From an uncultured Alphaproteobacteria bacterium (lineage in GTDB: Bacteria; Pseudomonadota; Alphaproteobacteria; RF32; CAG-239), in contig CAKQRZ010000011.1 in NCBI GenBank assembly GCA_934271715.1, positions 1 through 64,000 on the forward strand: a DNA stretch of 64,000 bases. The letters are read 5' to 3'. Each line of letters begins with the position of its first letter. Position 1 is the stretch's first letter. Of the stretch, positions 53,281-61,891 are shown in pieces. Below the pieces are notes generated by a model, which saw nothing but the letters and a program-made list of their open reading frames with translations, did no database searches and was not told the origin of the DNA. The position numbers and the translations under genes are program-made.

Positions 53281-54303
53281 TTAAAATCTTTTACCGTATT
53301 GCAGAAGCTTATTGCGAACAAAACCACGCAAAGAAACTTCCGGTCTTGCGCCGTAGTGGCTGATAATTTCAGATGCGGCAATGCTGCCAATCATGGCGCA
53401 AGTTCCTAAACTGCGTTTATTCACCAAACCAAACAAAAAACCGGCGGCATATAAATCTCCGGCGCCTGTGGAATCCACTACAGTCTCAGGTTTTACCGGC
53501 TCAGCTTCTACAAATATTTTAACTCTGCCGTTTACAACTACCGAACCGCGAGAATCACGGGTTATAGCGGCAATTTTTACCATAGGTTTAACCATATCCA
53601 AAGCTGCCGAAAAATCTTCGGTTTCAAACAGAGCTTTTAATTCCATTTCATTGGCAAAAAGCAAATCCACATGATTTTTAATTAAATCAAGCATGTGGTC
53701 ACGGTGTGAAGAAACACAATAACGGTCAGAAACCGTAAAAGCCACTTCGCGCCCGTATTTATGCGCCAATTCACAGGCCTTCAGCACGGCTTCATGCGCC
53801 ATTGGCTCGTCCCATAAATATCCTTCAATAAAAATTATTTTTGATTCGCTTATCAGCTTTTCATCAATATCATCTTTAGAAAGTTTTCGCGAAGCGCCAA
53901 GATATGTAAACATTGAACGTTGAGCATCCGGCGTTACAAGAACAATACTGCGCCCCGTGGCCGGTCCTTCTTCCAACGGAGCGGTAAAACAGTCAATACC
54001 GGCGGCGCCGATATCGCGTTTAAATACCTGCCCCAGTTCATCGTCATGAACTTTGCCGATAAAAGCGCAGTCAGCGCCCAAAGAGGCCATTCCCGCCACG
54101 GTATTGGCAGCAGAGCCGCCAGAAACTTCGCGTTCAGGAATAATGTCATTATAAATTTTACCGGCTTCGGCTGCTTCCACCAATGTCATGCAGCCTTTGG
54201 TTAAATCGCGTTCTTTTAAAAAAGTATCTCCGACTTTTGCCAATACATCTACAATAGCATTACCGATTCCGACAACATCGTAAACAGTATTTTGCTCGCT
54301 CAT
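53281..54303 (-). CDS. PfkB-family adenosine kinase
   Basis: 340 residues. Ribokinase fold: GIGNAIVDVLAKV at the N-terminus, GGSAANTVAGMASLGA, and the PfkB signature DSTGAGDLYAAGFL with the catalytic Asp. Closest by motif to bacterial adenosine-kinase-like sugar kinases. Phosphorylates adenosine or a related nucleoside; exact substrate inferred. Confidence 0.88.
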   Translation of the reverse strand: MSEQNTVYDVVGIGNAIVDVLAKVGDTFLKERDLTKGCMTLVEAAEAGKIYNDIIPEREVSGGSAANTVAGMASLGADCAFIGKVHDDELGQVFKRDIGAAGIDCFTAPLEEGPATGRSIVLVTPDAQRSMFTYLGASRKLSKDDIDEKLISESKIIFIEGYLWDEPMAHEAVLKACELAHKYGREVAFTVSDRYCVSSHRDHMLDLIKNHVDLLFANEMELKALFETEDFSAALDMVKPMVKIAAITRDSRGSVVVNGRVKIFVEAEPVKPETVVDSTGAGDLYAAGFLFGLVNKRSLGTCAMIGSIAASEIISHYGARPEVSLRGFVRNKLLQYGKRF

Positions 54304-54362
54304 TTTAATCTCCTTTAATATTTTTTCCTATAGTATATTCTATTTTGCTGAATTTCAAGCCG

Positions 54363-54881
54363 CTAAATATGAAAAAGCAATCCGGCAACAGCTGAAAATA
54401 TAATATAAAAAATCGCGCTTTTCTTATAAAATCTCATAGCTATTACCAAAACAAGCAGCAATCCGGCCGTTTGAAAATCGGTAACAGACTCTTTAGCTAT
54501 ATCATAGCCGGCAAACAGAATTAGCGCCAATACTGCCGGACGGATACCGCTCAATATCCGTAAAACATTGGGATTCTCTTTCCATTTTGTAAGTATTTTT
54601 GAAATCAGATAAACAATAATCACCGACGGCGTCACCAAACTAAGAGTTGCTAACAAGCTGCCGAATACGCCGGCGGCCTTATAACCGGCATAGGTAGCCA
54701 TATTTATTCCCACAGGTCCGGGGGTGGACTGAGAAACGGCAATCATATCCATAAGCTCCTTAGCCGTAAACCAGTCATATTGTTCGGTTAAATCATATAA
54801 AAACGGAACTGTCACCAATCCGCCGCCAATGGCAAACAGACCGATTTTAAAAAATTCAAAAGCTAAAATCCAATAGGTCAT
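54363..54881 (-). CDS. Chromate transporter, second CHR half
   Basis: 172 residues, five or six hydrophobic helices, with the CHR pattern FFKIGLFAIGGGLVTVPFL near the N-terminus and SQSTPGPVGINMATYAGY. Short-chain CHR proteins act as heterodimers; its partner overlaps upstream by four bases. Substrate may be chromate or another oxyanion. Confidence 0.88.
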   Translation of the reverse strand: MTYWILAFEFFKIGLFAIGGGLVTVPFLYDLTEQYDWFTAKELMDMIAVSQSTPGPVGINMATYAGYKAAGVFGSLLATLSLVTPSVIIVYLISKILTKWKENPNVLRILSGIRPAVLALILFAGYDIAKESVTDFQTAGLLLVLVIAMRFYKKSAIFYIIFSAVAGLLFHI

Positions 54882-55414
54882 TTTTGCCTCTTAAAGTTTG
54901 GAATAAACGACCCTGCCGCCGCCAATATGACAATAGCAACCGCCGACAAGTTGAAAAACAGCAGCAATATTGCAGCCAAACCAAAAACAACATAATCCCT
55001 GATACGGCATATACCTTTTTTCCACATCCCTGCAACCGTATCTATTATTAAAGCGATAACACTGACGCGAATGCCGTCAAACGCCCATTGCACATATTGA
55101 TTATCCATATATTGCCTTAAAAGCATCGCCACCAATAAAATAATAATGACAGATGGAGAAATCACCCCCAAAGTTGCCCAAATCATTCCCCAAAATCCGC
55201 GCAATTTATAGCCGATAAAAGATGCGGCGTTTACGGCAATAATTCCAGGTGTGCATTGTCCGATGGAATAATAATTTAAAAGTTCTTCTTCTGTAATCCA
55301 TCTTCTTTTTTCAACGGTTTCATCTTTGAGAATAGGCAGCATTGCATAACCGCCGCCGAATGTAAAAATTCCCATTTTAAAAAAGATACTGTATAAATCA
55401 CGCAACCTAACCAT
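54878..55414 (-). CDS. Chromate transporter, first CHR half
   Basis: 178 residues from the ATG at 55414, which has AAGGA upstream; the longer frame running to 55645 would overlap the divergent transhydrogenase gene. CHR motifs FFKMGIFTFGGGYAMLPIL and GQCTPGIIAVNAASFIGY. Forms the pair with the gene at 54363. Confidence 0.88.
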   Translation of the reverse strand: MVRLRDLYSIFFKMGIFTFGGGYAMLPILKDETVEKRRWITEEELLNYYSIGQCTPGIIAVNAASFIGYKLRGFWGMIWATLGVISPSVIIILLVAMLLRQYMDNQYVQWAFDGIRVSVIALIIDTVAGMWKKGICRIRDYVVFGLAAILLLFFNLSAVAIVILAAAGSFIPNFKRQK

Positions 55415-55498
55415 TTGGCTATATTTCCTTTGCTTTTTAGTTTTGCTTATTATATAAAAGTAATATAGCTGTAATGCAAGCTTTTTTATGAGGGTGCA

Positions 55499-56506
55499 AT
55501 GATTATCGGATTTGTTAAGGAACGTCCGGCTTGGGAATATAGAGTGGCAGTTACCCCGCAGACGGTTGAGCAACTTGTGGCTGCCGGGCATCAGGTTTAT
55601 GCCGAAACAGGAGCCGGAGAGCGCGCCGGCTTCAGCAATGAGCAATATTTTCAGGCTGGCGCGTCATTATTAAATGCGCCTGAAGTTTATGAAAAATCAG
55701 AATTTATGCCTAAAATCTGGGCGCCTTGCGAAGATGAATATGCTTTTTTGCACCAGAATCTGTGCATATTGGCAAATTTTGAAAGTTATAAAAAACCGGA
55801 GCGTACAGAAATTTGGAAAAAATATAAGATTACGACTTTGGCGCTTGAAAGGTTGCCTCGCTTGTCTCGCGTGCAGGATATAGACACGTTGTCATCTCAG
55901 CATAATTTGGCAGGATACAAAGCCGCTTTGCTGACTATGGATATGCAGACGCAGACCGTACCTTTGATGATGACCGCGGCCGGAACTTTAACTCCGCTGA
56001 AATCTTTGGTTATCGGCGCCGGAGTTGCCGGACTACAAGCAATTGCAACCCTGCAGCGCATGGGAGCTATTGTATATGCGGCTGATATTCGGCAGGACGC
56101 CGAGGAACAAATAAAATCTTTGGGCGCTCAATTTGTGTCTTCAAATCCGGACGAAATCAATAAGTTATTGCCCAACTGCCAAATTGTGATTACAGCCGTA
56201 TCTGTCATAAGCGGAAAAGTACCGCAGGTTTTAAGCGCTTCTCAGCTACAGAGACTGCCTTTTGGCGCTGTAGTTCTGGATATGGCCGGCGGAAACGTTG
56301 AAACATCTATTTTCGGCAGATTACTGGATAACGGACACTATAAACTGCTGGCTGACACGCATCTGGCTTCGGATGTTGCATATTCGGCAAGCCAACTGCA
56401 TTCACGAAACGTATATAATTTTATATCGCGTTTAGATAAAATCAAACAGGATAAAGAGGTTTGGATGCAAATTCTTCTAACATCGGCGGAGGAACAAAAT
56501 GGATGA
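55499..56506 (+). CDS. pntAA: NAD(P) transhydrogenase subunit alpha, part 1
   Basis: 335 residues, soluble NAD(H)-binding domain I: KERPAWEYRVAVTP, VIGAGVAGLQAIATLQRMGA, DMAGGNVE. With pntAB and pntB it forms the three-subunit transhydrogenase of Alphaproteobacteria, which uses the proton gradient to make NADPH. Somewhat shorter than typical (about 375). Overlaps pntAB by eight bases. Confidence 0.9.
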   Translation: MIIGFVKERPAWEYRVAVTPQTVEQLVAAGHQVYAETGAGERAGFSNEQYFQAGASLLNAPEVYEKSEFMPKIWAPCEDEYAFLHQNLCILANFESYKKPERTEIWKKYKITTLALERLPRLSRVQDIDTLSSQHNLAGYKAALLTMDMQTQTVPLMMTAAGTLTPLKSLVIGAGVAGLQAIATLQRMGAIVYAADIRQDAEEQIKSLGAQFVSSNPDEINKLLPNCQIVITAVSVISGKVPQVLSASQLQRLPFGAVVLDMAGGNVETSIFGRLLDNGHYKLLADTHLASDVAYSASQLHSRNVYNFISRLDKIKQDKEVWMQILLTSAEEQNG

Positions 56507-56786
56507 AGTTTATTTATTGGCGATTTTAGTGCTTTCGGCCTTTTTGGGTTATTTTACTGTATGGCGTGTTTCTCCATCGCTGCACGCACCGCTGATGAGT
56601 GCCACCAACGCCATCAGCGGCCTGACTGTTTTAGGCGGCATTGTGATTGCCGGTCATACTACAGACACTAAAATTTTAATTATGAGTTTAATCGCCGTTT
56701 TTCTGGCCTCTATAAATTTATTCGGAGGTCTGGCGGCAACAATCAGAATGCTGGAACTTTTTAAAAAGAAGGAGAATAAAAAATAA
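56499..56786 (+). CDS. pntAB: NAD(P) transhydrogenase subunit alpha, part 2
   Basis: 95 residues, three membrane helices, with the conserved segment LHAPLMSATNAISGLTVLGG. GGAGG lies before the ATG. Membrane partner of PntAA. Confidence 0.93.
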   Translation: MDEVYLLAILVLSAFLGYFTVWRVSPSLHAPLMSATNAISGLTVLGGIVIAGHTTDTKILIMSLIAVFLASINLFGGLAATIRMLELFKKKENKK

Positions 56787-58108
56787 TGATTAGTTCGTTG
56801 CTTTATTTGCTTTCTGCTTTTCTTATGATTATTGCCATAGATTGCTTGTCTGCTCCGTCACGAGTGGTGCGCGGTTATCATATTGCAATGGTTTCTGTCG
56901 GCATTGCGCTGATAACTTGTCTCACTCTGAATCTTAAATATAACGCCGGATGGATTTTATTGGCTCTCTGCGCCGGAAGCGGCAGCGGAGTGCTATTAGC
57001 CACAAAATGGCAGCTTTCGGCTTTGCCGCAAATTGTTGCCTTGCTTAACGGAATCGGGGGGTTAGCTTCGGCGCTGATAGTTTGTTGTCCATTTAAATAT
57101 CACAAAGATAATCTATTGGAATCTTTGTGCGTGGTTATAGGACTTGTGGCTTTCAGCGGTTCTATAGTTGCGTTTGCAAAATTGCACGGCCTGCTCCGTA
57201 AAAATGTGGCGTGGTTAAAATGGGTTAGTTTATTTTTAGAAATATTATTACTTATAAATATTGCTTATTTCACATATTTCCAGCAAGGATTTGCCGGAAT
57301 TATTCTTTTATCAATATTGATTGGTTTTTGTGCAATTATGCCTATTGGCGGCGCAGACATGCCGGTAATTATATCTTTACTGAACTCATTTTCAGGCTGG
57401 GCTGTCGTGACGGTAGGTTTATTGGCAGGAGATTTGTTGCTGATTATCACAGGAACATTAGTCGGTGCCAGCGGAACTATCTTGTCCTACGTCATGTGTA
57501 AATCCATGAACAGGTCATTGCTTAAAATTGTTTGGCCTGAAACGCAATCTATAGAAACAGAACATAAATCAACAGGAATAGTCAGAACCGGCTCGCCGGA
57601 AGAAGCCGCTTTTATTATGTCTAATTCGCATAAAGTGATTATTGTACCTGGTTTTGGCATGGCGGCAGCGCAGGCGCAGATTGCTCTAAAGAATATGACA
57701 AACATCTTAACCGAAAAATACGGAGTTGACGTGCGCTATGCCATTCATCCGGTTGCAGGACGCATGCCCGGACATATGAATGTTTTGTTGGCGGAAGCGC
57801 AGATTCCTTATGAAAAAGTATTTGCAATGGAAGATATAAATCAAGATTTTGCCTCAGCAGATGTTGTGTATGTGATAGGCGCAAATGATGTGACAAATCC
57901 GATTGCCAAAACCGATGTCGGCTCTCCGCTATATGGCATGCCTGTTTTGGATGTGGAAAAAGCCAAGACAATATTCTTTGTCAAGCGCTCTATGGCAGCC
58001 GGATATTCCGGCGTTGACAATCCGCTGTTTTATGCTCCGAACACAATTATGCTGTTCGGCGACGGCAAAAAGGTAACGGAAGAAATTGTAAAAGACTTGG
58101 AAAAGTAA
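56786..58108 (+). CDS. pntB: NAD(P) transhydrogenase subunit beta
   Basis: 440 residues. About nine membrane helices (1-260), then NADP-binding domain III: IIVPGFGMAAAQAQ, HPVAGRMPGHMNVLLAEA, VIGANDVTNPIAKTD, VKRSMAAGYSGVDNPLFY. ATG overlaps the pntAB stop by one base. Confidence 0.96.
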   Translation: MISSLLYLLSAFLMIIAIDCLSAPSRVVRGYHIAMVSVGIALITCLTLNLKYNAGWILLALCAGSGSGVLLATKWQLSALPQIVALLNGIGGLASALIVCCPFKYHKDNLLESLCVVIGLVAFSGSIVAFAKLHGLLRKNVAWLKWVSLFLEILLLINIAYFTYFQQGFAGIILLSILIGFCAIMPIGGADMPVIISLLNSFSGWAVVTVGLLAGDLLLIITGTLVGASGTILSYVMCKSMNRSLLKIVWPETQSIETEHKSTGIVRTGSPEEAAFIMSNSHKVIIVPGFGMAAAQAQIALKNMTNILTEKYGVDVRYAIHPVAGRMPGHMNVLLAEAQIPYEKVFAMEDINQDFASADVVYVIGANDVTNPIAKTDVGSPLYGMPVLDVEKAKTIFFVKRSMAAGYSGVDNPLFYAPNTIMLFGDGKKVTEEIVKDLEK

Positions 58109-58160
58109 AAAAATCCGGCTGAGTTTTATAATAAAAACAGCCGGTTAAATTTTGAACTTT

Positions 58161-58322
58161 CTAAAGCGGATAACTGTTTTCCATATTTCCGATATCCTCA
58201 TACATCAGGCAGTCGGCGGTATCGGCAAGAGAATGAAGACCTGCAGACAGCGGACGGCGCATCTGATTAAACATTGCTAAAGCTTGCTCTTTAGATTTTG
58301 AAACAGCACTTTTACAGTTCAT
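58161..58322 (-). CDS. Possible small protein, 53 residues
   Basis: A minus-strand frame from ATG 58322 to TAG 58161 (starts MNCKSAVSKSKEQ). Composition and third-position bias look coding and the frame is not part of any larger gene, but no Shine-Dalgarno precedes it. Lies in the 327-base gap after pntB. No family recognised. Confidence 0.4.
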   Translation of the reverse strand: MNCKSAVSKSKEQALAMFNQMRRPLSAGLHSLADTADCLMYEDIGNMENSYPL

Positions 58323-58395
58323 AGCATAAAAATTTAAATTGTTAAAATAATTGAAATACTTCTTTTTGATAGCACTTTATTGGAAATTTTGCAAT

Positions 58396-58436
58396 AAAAA
58401 ATACCTGCTTTTCCTAACGAAAAACAGGTATTTTTT
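58396..58436 (-). terminator. Intrinsic terminator
   Basis: AAAAAATACCTG (58396-58407) pairs with CAGGTATTTTTT (58425-58436). It starts at the stop of the minus-strand gene beginning at 59086. Confidence 0.85.
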
Positions 58437-59086
58437 TACTCTTGAATGAGCTTGAAGCCACCCATAGAATAAGCTGCGCTTTTGGCAGGGGCTTTAGAGT
58501 CAATAAAGTTATCAACTTTTTCCTCTACCTTCTCCTTAGCCTTGCTAAATGCCGACTTTACATCTGCAGTTACCTTGGCTAAAACAGACTTCTGAGTTTT
58601 TGCAGCTGCGGTCAAACCATGCTTAACTTCAAATCCGACCGGAACATTTTCAAAAGCTTCATACTTTTCAAAATGGCGGAGCGGACTCTTGATGGTAATA
58701 TGAGCAACGTTCTGACCTTTCAAAACATCTGCCCAAGCTGCTGATTTGGCAAGATACATAGTACCGTTAGTAAAATATACCTCAACGCCGGAATCGGCAA
58801 CACCTACAGAATCTACGGTTAGAATGTCGCTGTCATATTCATTGTCAGAAACAACAATGTTAAAACTGTTTGCTGCATCTTTACCCTTGTAACTTACAAT
58901 ACTGTAACCTGCGACAGACTTCTTGAGTTTGAGGTACTGTGCGGCGGTCAACGGTGCGCAAGCGCCGTCGCCGTAAGCAACATAAGATTTGTTAACTTTG
59001 GCAACGTGGGTTACAGGAGTAAAAGACTGTGCGTTTGCAAAAACAGAAACAAAAACGCATACTACGAAAAACAAAAACTTCTTCAT
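58436..59086 (-). CDS. Secreted protein of unknown function
   Basis: 216 residues from the ATG at 59086. Signal peptide 1-19 (MKKFLFFVVCVFVSVFANAQ), an ending common in Bacteroidetes proteins. Middle part beta-rich; residues 160-200 form a Lys/Ala/Val helix that may be a coiled coil. No Shine-Dalgarno: the leader is AT-rich, again Bacteroidetes-like. It interrupts the space before rpsM. Origin by transfer is only a suggestion. Confidence 0.65.
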   Translation of the reverse strand: MKKFLFFVVCVFVSVFANAQSFTPVTHVAKVNKSYVAYGDGACAPLTAAQYLKLKKSVAGYSIVSYKGKDAANSFNIVVSDNEYDSDILTVDSVGVADSGVEVYFTNGTMYLAKSAAWADVLKGQNVAHITIKSPLRHFEKYEAFENVPVGFEVKHGLTAAAKTQKSVLAKVTADVKSAFSKAKEKVEEKVDNFIDSKAPAKSAAYSMGGFKLIQE

Positions 59087-59320
59087 AATCAATAAAATTT
59101 AAATTAGATTGGTACTGGGAAAGCTCTTGTATTCGTGATAATAATAACGATAAGAGGTTTCCATAATAATTTTTTTTACTAGTTTAGATTAGCATGATTT
59201 TTGGCAATTTGCAAGAGGGTTTGTCTATAATTTTTGCGCTAATCTGCAATTTAAAAAAGTGATGAGGCAAATTGCTGTTTGATTTTGTGTAAAAAAATTA
59301 AATAAAGTGAAGAAAAGGGG

Positions 59321-59349
59321 TTGACTCTGACAAATATCACGCTTATAAT
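59321..59349 (+). promoter_or_regulatory. Consensus sigma-70 promoter of rpsM
   Basis: TTGACT (59321-59326), exactly 17 bases, TATAAT (59344-59349). A leader of about 65 bases precedes the rpsM TTG. Confidence 0.85.
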
Positions 59350-59421
59350 CCGCTTAATTTTGAAAAGTGGTGATCAACTTTTTGAATGTATTAGTTAATT
59401 GAAAGTAAATGGAGATTAAAT

Positions 59422-59790
59422 TTGGCTCGTATAGCTGGTGTAAACATTCCAAGTGCCAAGAGAATTGAAGTCGCATTGACTTATATCTTTGGTATTGGTA
59501 GAAAATCTGCTCAAGATATTTGCGCAAAGTCAGGAATTGACATGAACCGCCGTGTTAGTCAGCTTTCTGATGAAGAAATCATGAAAATCCGCGAAGTAAT
59601 TGATAACGGATACCTTGTAGAAGGCGAACTGCGCCGTGAAGTTGGTACCAACATCAAAAGATTGATGGACTTAGGTTGCTATCGTGGTTTGAGACATCGT
59701 AAAGGTCTGCCTGTTCGCGGTCAGAGTACAAAACAAAATGCTCGTACCCGTAAAGGTAAACGTAAAACCGTTGCGAATAAGAAGAAATAA
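59422..59790 (+). CDS. rpsM: 30S ribosomal protein S13
   Basis: 122 residues, TTG start with GGAG ten bases upstream. Starts MARIAGVNIPSAKRIEVALT; C-terminal RHRKGLPVRGQSTKQNAR typical of S13. First gene of a short alpha-operon here: secY/adk/rpmJ are not upstream. Confidence 0.98.
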   Translation: MARIAGVNIPSAKRIEVALTYIFGIGRKSAQDICAKSGIDMNRRVSQLSDEEIMKIREVIDNGYLVEGELRREVGTNIKRLMDLGCYRGLRHRKGLPVRGQSTKQNARTRKGKRKTVANKKK

Positions 59791-59805
59791 GTGAGGTAAG
59801 TGCAA

Positions 59806-60192
59806 ATGGCTAAAGCAATTCTGAAAAAGAAAAAAGAAAAAAAGAATATCACTTCCGGTGTAGCTCACGTTGATTCTTCTTTCAACAACACAAGAGTTAC
59901 AATTACGGATGCTCAAGGTAATACTGTGTCTTGGTCTACTGCAGGCGCTCAGGGTTTTAAAGGCTCTAGAAAGTCTACTCCTTACGCTGCTCAGGTTGCC
60001 GCTGAAGAAGCTGGTAAAAAAGCTCAGGAAAATGGTATGAAAACTTTGGAAGTAGAAGTTAAAGGACCTGGGTCAGGAAGAGAGTCTGCAATCCGCGCAT
60101 TGCAGGTAATCGGTTTTACAATCACAACAATTCGTGATGTAACCCCAATTCCGCATAATGGTTGCCGTCTGAGAAAAAGACGTCGCGTCTAG
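59806..60192 (+). CDS. rpsK: 30S ribosomal protein S11
   Basis: 128 residues from the ATG at 59806 (an in-frame GTG lies at 59800). HVDSSFNNTRVTITDAQGN, GFKGSRKSTPYAAQ, and VTPIPHNGCRLRKRRRV are diagnostic. Confidence 0.98.
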   Translation: MAKAILKKKKEKKNITSGVAHVDSSFNNTRVTITDAQGNTVSWSTAGAQGFKGSRKSTPYAAQVAAEEAGKKAQENGMKTLEVEVKGPGSGRESAIRALQVIGFTITTIRDVTPIPHNGCRLRKRRRV

Positions 60193-60202
60193 TTATTATT
60201 TT

Positions 60203-60241
60203 GGCACAGGCCTTTATTCAAGGCCTGTTGCCGTGTTTTTT
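60203..60241 (+). terminator. Strong terminator-like hairpin between rpsK and rpoA
   Basis: GGCACAGGCC (60203-60212) pairs with GGCCTGTTGCC (60222-60232) and is followed by GTGTTTTTTT. It may attenuate rpoA or imply a separate rpoA promoter. Confidence 0.75.
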
Positions 60242-60280
60242 TATATGTACATATAACTTATCAAGAAAAGGACAAAACCG

Positions 60281-61291
60281 GTGATTCAAAAGAATTGGCA
60301 AGAACTTATTAAACCAACTAATTTGCAAGTTACTCAAGACGAGGCAGCTCACAAAGCAAAAATAGTGGTTGAACCTTTAGAAAGAGGCTTCGGCCTGACT
60401 TTAGGTAATGCGTTGAGAAGAGTTTTACTGTCCTCATTGCAAGGCGGTGCTGTTTCCGCTATTAAAATTGATGGTGTTTTGCATGAATTTTCTGTAATTC
60501 CTGGCGTTCGCGAAGACGTTACAGATATCGTGCTGAACATTAAAGAGCTGGCTGTTGCCGTACACTCTGACAGCGCAAAAACAATGACATTGAAAGCCGA
60601 AGGCCCTTGCGTGGTTACTGCGGCTATGATTGAAACCGGTCACGATGTTGAAATTATGAATCCGGACCATGTGATTTGCACATTGGATGCCGGTGCAAAA
60701 ATCAATATGGAATTAACTGTTACCACAGGTAAGGGTTATGTTCCGGCTTATAACAGCAAATCAGCAGATGCTCCTATCGGTCTGATTGCCGTTGATGCAA
60801 TTTATTCTCCGGTTACTAAGGTTTCTTACAAAGTTGAAAACACTCGTGTAGGTCAAATTACCGACTACGATAAATTGACTATGAATGTTGAAACAAACGG
60901 CGTTGTTTCTCCGGAAGATGCAGTTGCTTTGGCAGCCCGCATTCTGCAAGACCAGCTGAAACCGTTTATTAACTTTGACGAACCGGAAAGCGAATCCGAA
61001 GACGTTCATGAAGAATTACCGTTTAACCGCAACTTGCTGCGTAAGGTTGACGAACTTGAACTGTCTGTTCGTTCTGCTAACTGCCTGAAAAATGACAATA
61101 TCATTTATATCGGCGATTTGGTTCAAAAAACCGAAGCAGAAATGCTGCGTACTCCGAACTTTGGCCGTAAATCTTTGAACGAAATCAAAGAAGTATTGGC
61201 TAAAATGGGTATCCACCTCGGTATGGAAACACCGGGTTGGCCGCCTGAAAATATTGAAGAGTTGATTAAGCGTTGTGACGAACACTTCTAA
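60281..61291 (+). CDS. rpoA: RNA polymerase alpha subunit
   Basis: 336 residues, GTG start after AAAAGGAC. N-terminal dimer domain (GFGLTLGNALRRVLLSSLQG), C-terminal domain with VRSANCLKNDNIIYIGDLV and NFGRKSLNEIKEVLAKMGIHLGM. rplQ, which nearly always follows, is absent; repeats follow instead. Confidence 0.98.
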   Translation: MIQKNWQELIKPTNLQVTQDEAAHKAKIVVEPLERGFGLTLGNALRRVLLSSLQGGAVSAIKIDGVLHEFSVIPGVREDVTDIVLNIKELAVAVHSDSAKTMTLKAEGPCVVTAAMIETGHDVEIMNPDHVICTLDAGAKINMELTVTTGKGYVPAYNSKSADAPIGLIAVDAIYSPVTKVSYKVENTRVGQITDYDKLTMNVETNGVVSPEDAVALAARILQDQLKPFINFDEPESESEDVHEELPFNRNLLRKVDELELSVRSANCLKNDNIIYIGDLVQKTEAEMLRTPNFGRKSLNEIKEVLAKMGIHLGMETPGWPPENIEELIKRCDEHF

Positions 61292-61330
61292 AATCGCGCC
61301 TAGCGGTGCATCTAGCACCTAAAACTGCGA

Positions 61331-61378
61331 AAGAGAGAAAATTCACGTACTTCTGTGTACGCTAAAATTTTCTCTCTT
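61331..61378. repeat. Constant-loop hairpin, copy 1
   Basis: Stem AAGAGAGAAAATT (61331-61343) with AATTTTCTCTCTT (61366-61378); inner segment contains CGTACTTCTGTGTACG, itself a 5-bp stem. Confidence 0.85.
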
Positions 61379-61427
61379 CTTGTTTCAGGCACTATCTGCA
61401 TCACTAATCGCAATTTAATACAATTAT

Positions 61428-61472
61428 AAGACTTTTTCTTATGTACTTCTGTGTACACCGCGAAAAAGTCTT
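61428..61472. repeat. Constant-loop hairpin, copy 2
   Basis: Stem AAGACTTTTTC (61428-61438) with GAAAAAGTCTT (61462-61472); loop ATGTACTTCTGTGTAC. Different stem, same loop as copy 1. Confidence 0.85.
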
Positions 61473-61514
61473 GCGGCGTATTAGGCACATTATCCGAGTT
61501 TTAGAAAACAAACT

Positions 61515-61564
61515 AAAGGGGAAAAATTTACGTACTTTTGCATGTGCTAGAATTTTTGCTCTTT
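61515..61564. repeat. Constant-loop hairpin, copy 3
   Basis: Imperfect stem AAAGGGGAAAAATT (61515-61528) with AATTTTTGCTCTTT (61551-61564); loop ACGTACTTTTGCATGTGC. Confidence 0.75.
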
Positions 61565-61891
61565 TTGTTTTAAATCCATATAGGCTCATCTCCTTTTAAT
61601 ATGTGGGGCAAAGCGGCGTTAGATGCCGTTCCGTGCCAACGAGCGTTGTCAAAACAAAGGCTTGTATCCATATGAAACCACCAGTAAACCTGAGGATATA
61701 TATTAAGCGGTATCTATGCCACCAGTAACAATTTTGCGCCTATCTGCTGGGAATTTTTTCTTATAATCCTATGTATACGCTGCGAAAATGTCTTGTCACA
61801 TTTGCTCTCGCTAACAAGCAAAGCAAATTTTCAAGGTGAAAAACATAAGCAATATCTCTCAAAACATAGGTTTATTGAAAAATGTTGCTTA

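Larger units (their letters stand above)
61292..61891. other. 600-base repeat-rich intergenic region after rpoA
   Basis: No protein gene. It holds three related hairpins (entries at 61331, 61428, 61515) and a degenerate fourth at about 61752-61793 (TTTTTTCTTAT ... GTATACGCTGCGAAAATGTCTT, resembling the second). The rest shows smaller direct repeats such as CCACCAGTAA at 61678 and 61720. It ends at the 3' end of the minus-strand prepilin. Confidence 0.7.

Noticed and set aside
61292..61891. Possible CRISPR array because of spaced repeats
   Set aside because: Repeats are three hairpins with unlike stems and irregular spacing, no identical direct repeats or cas genes.
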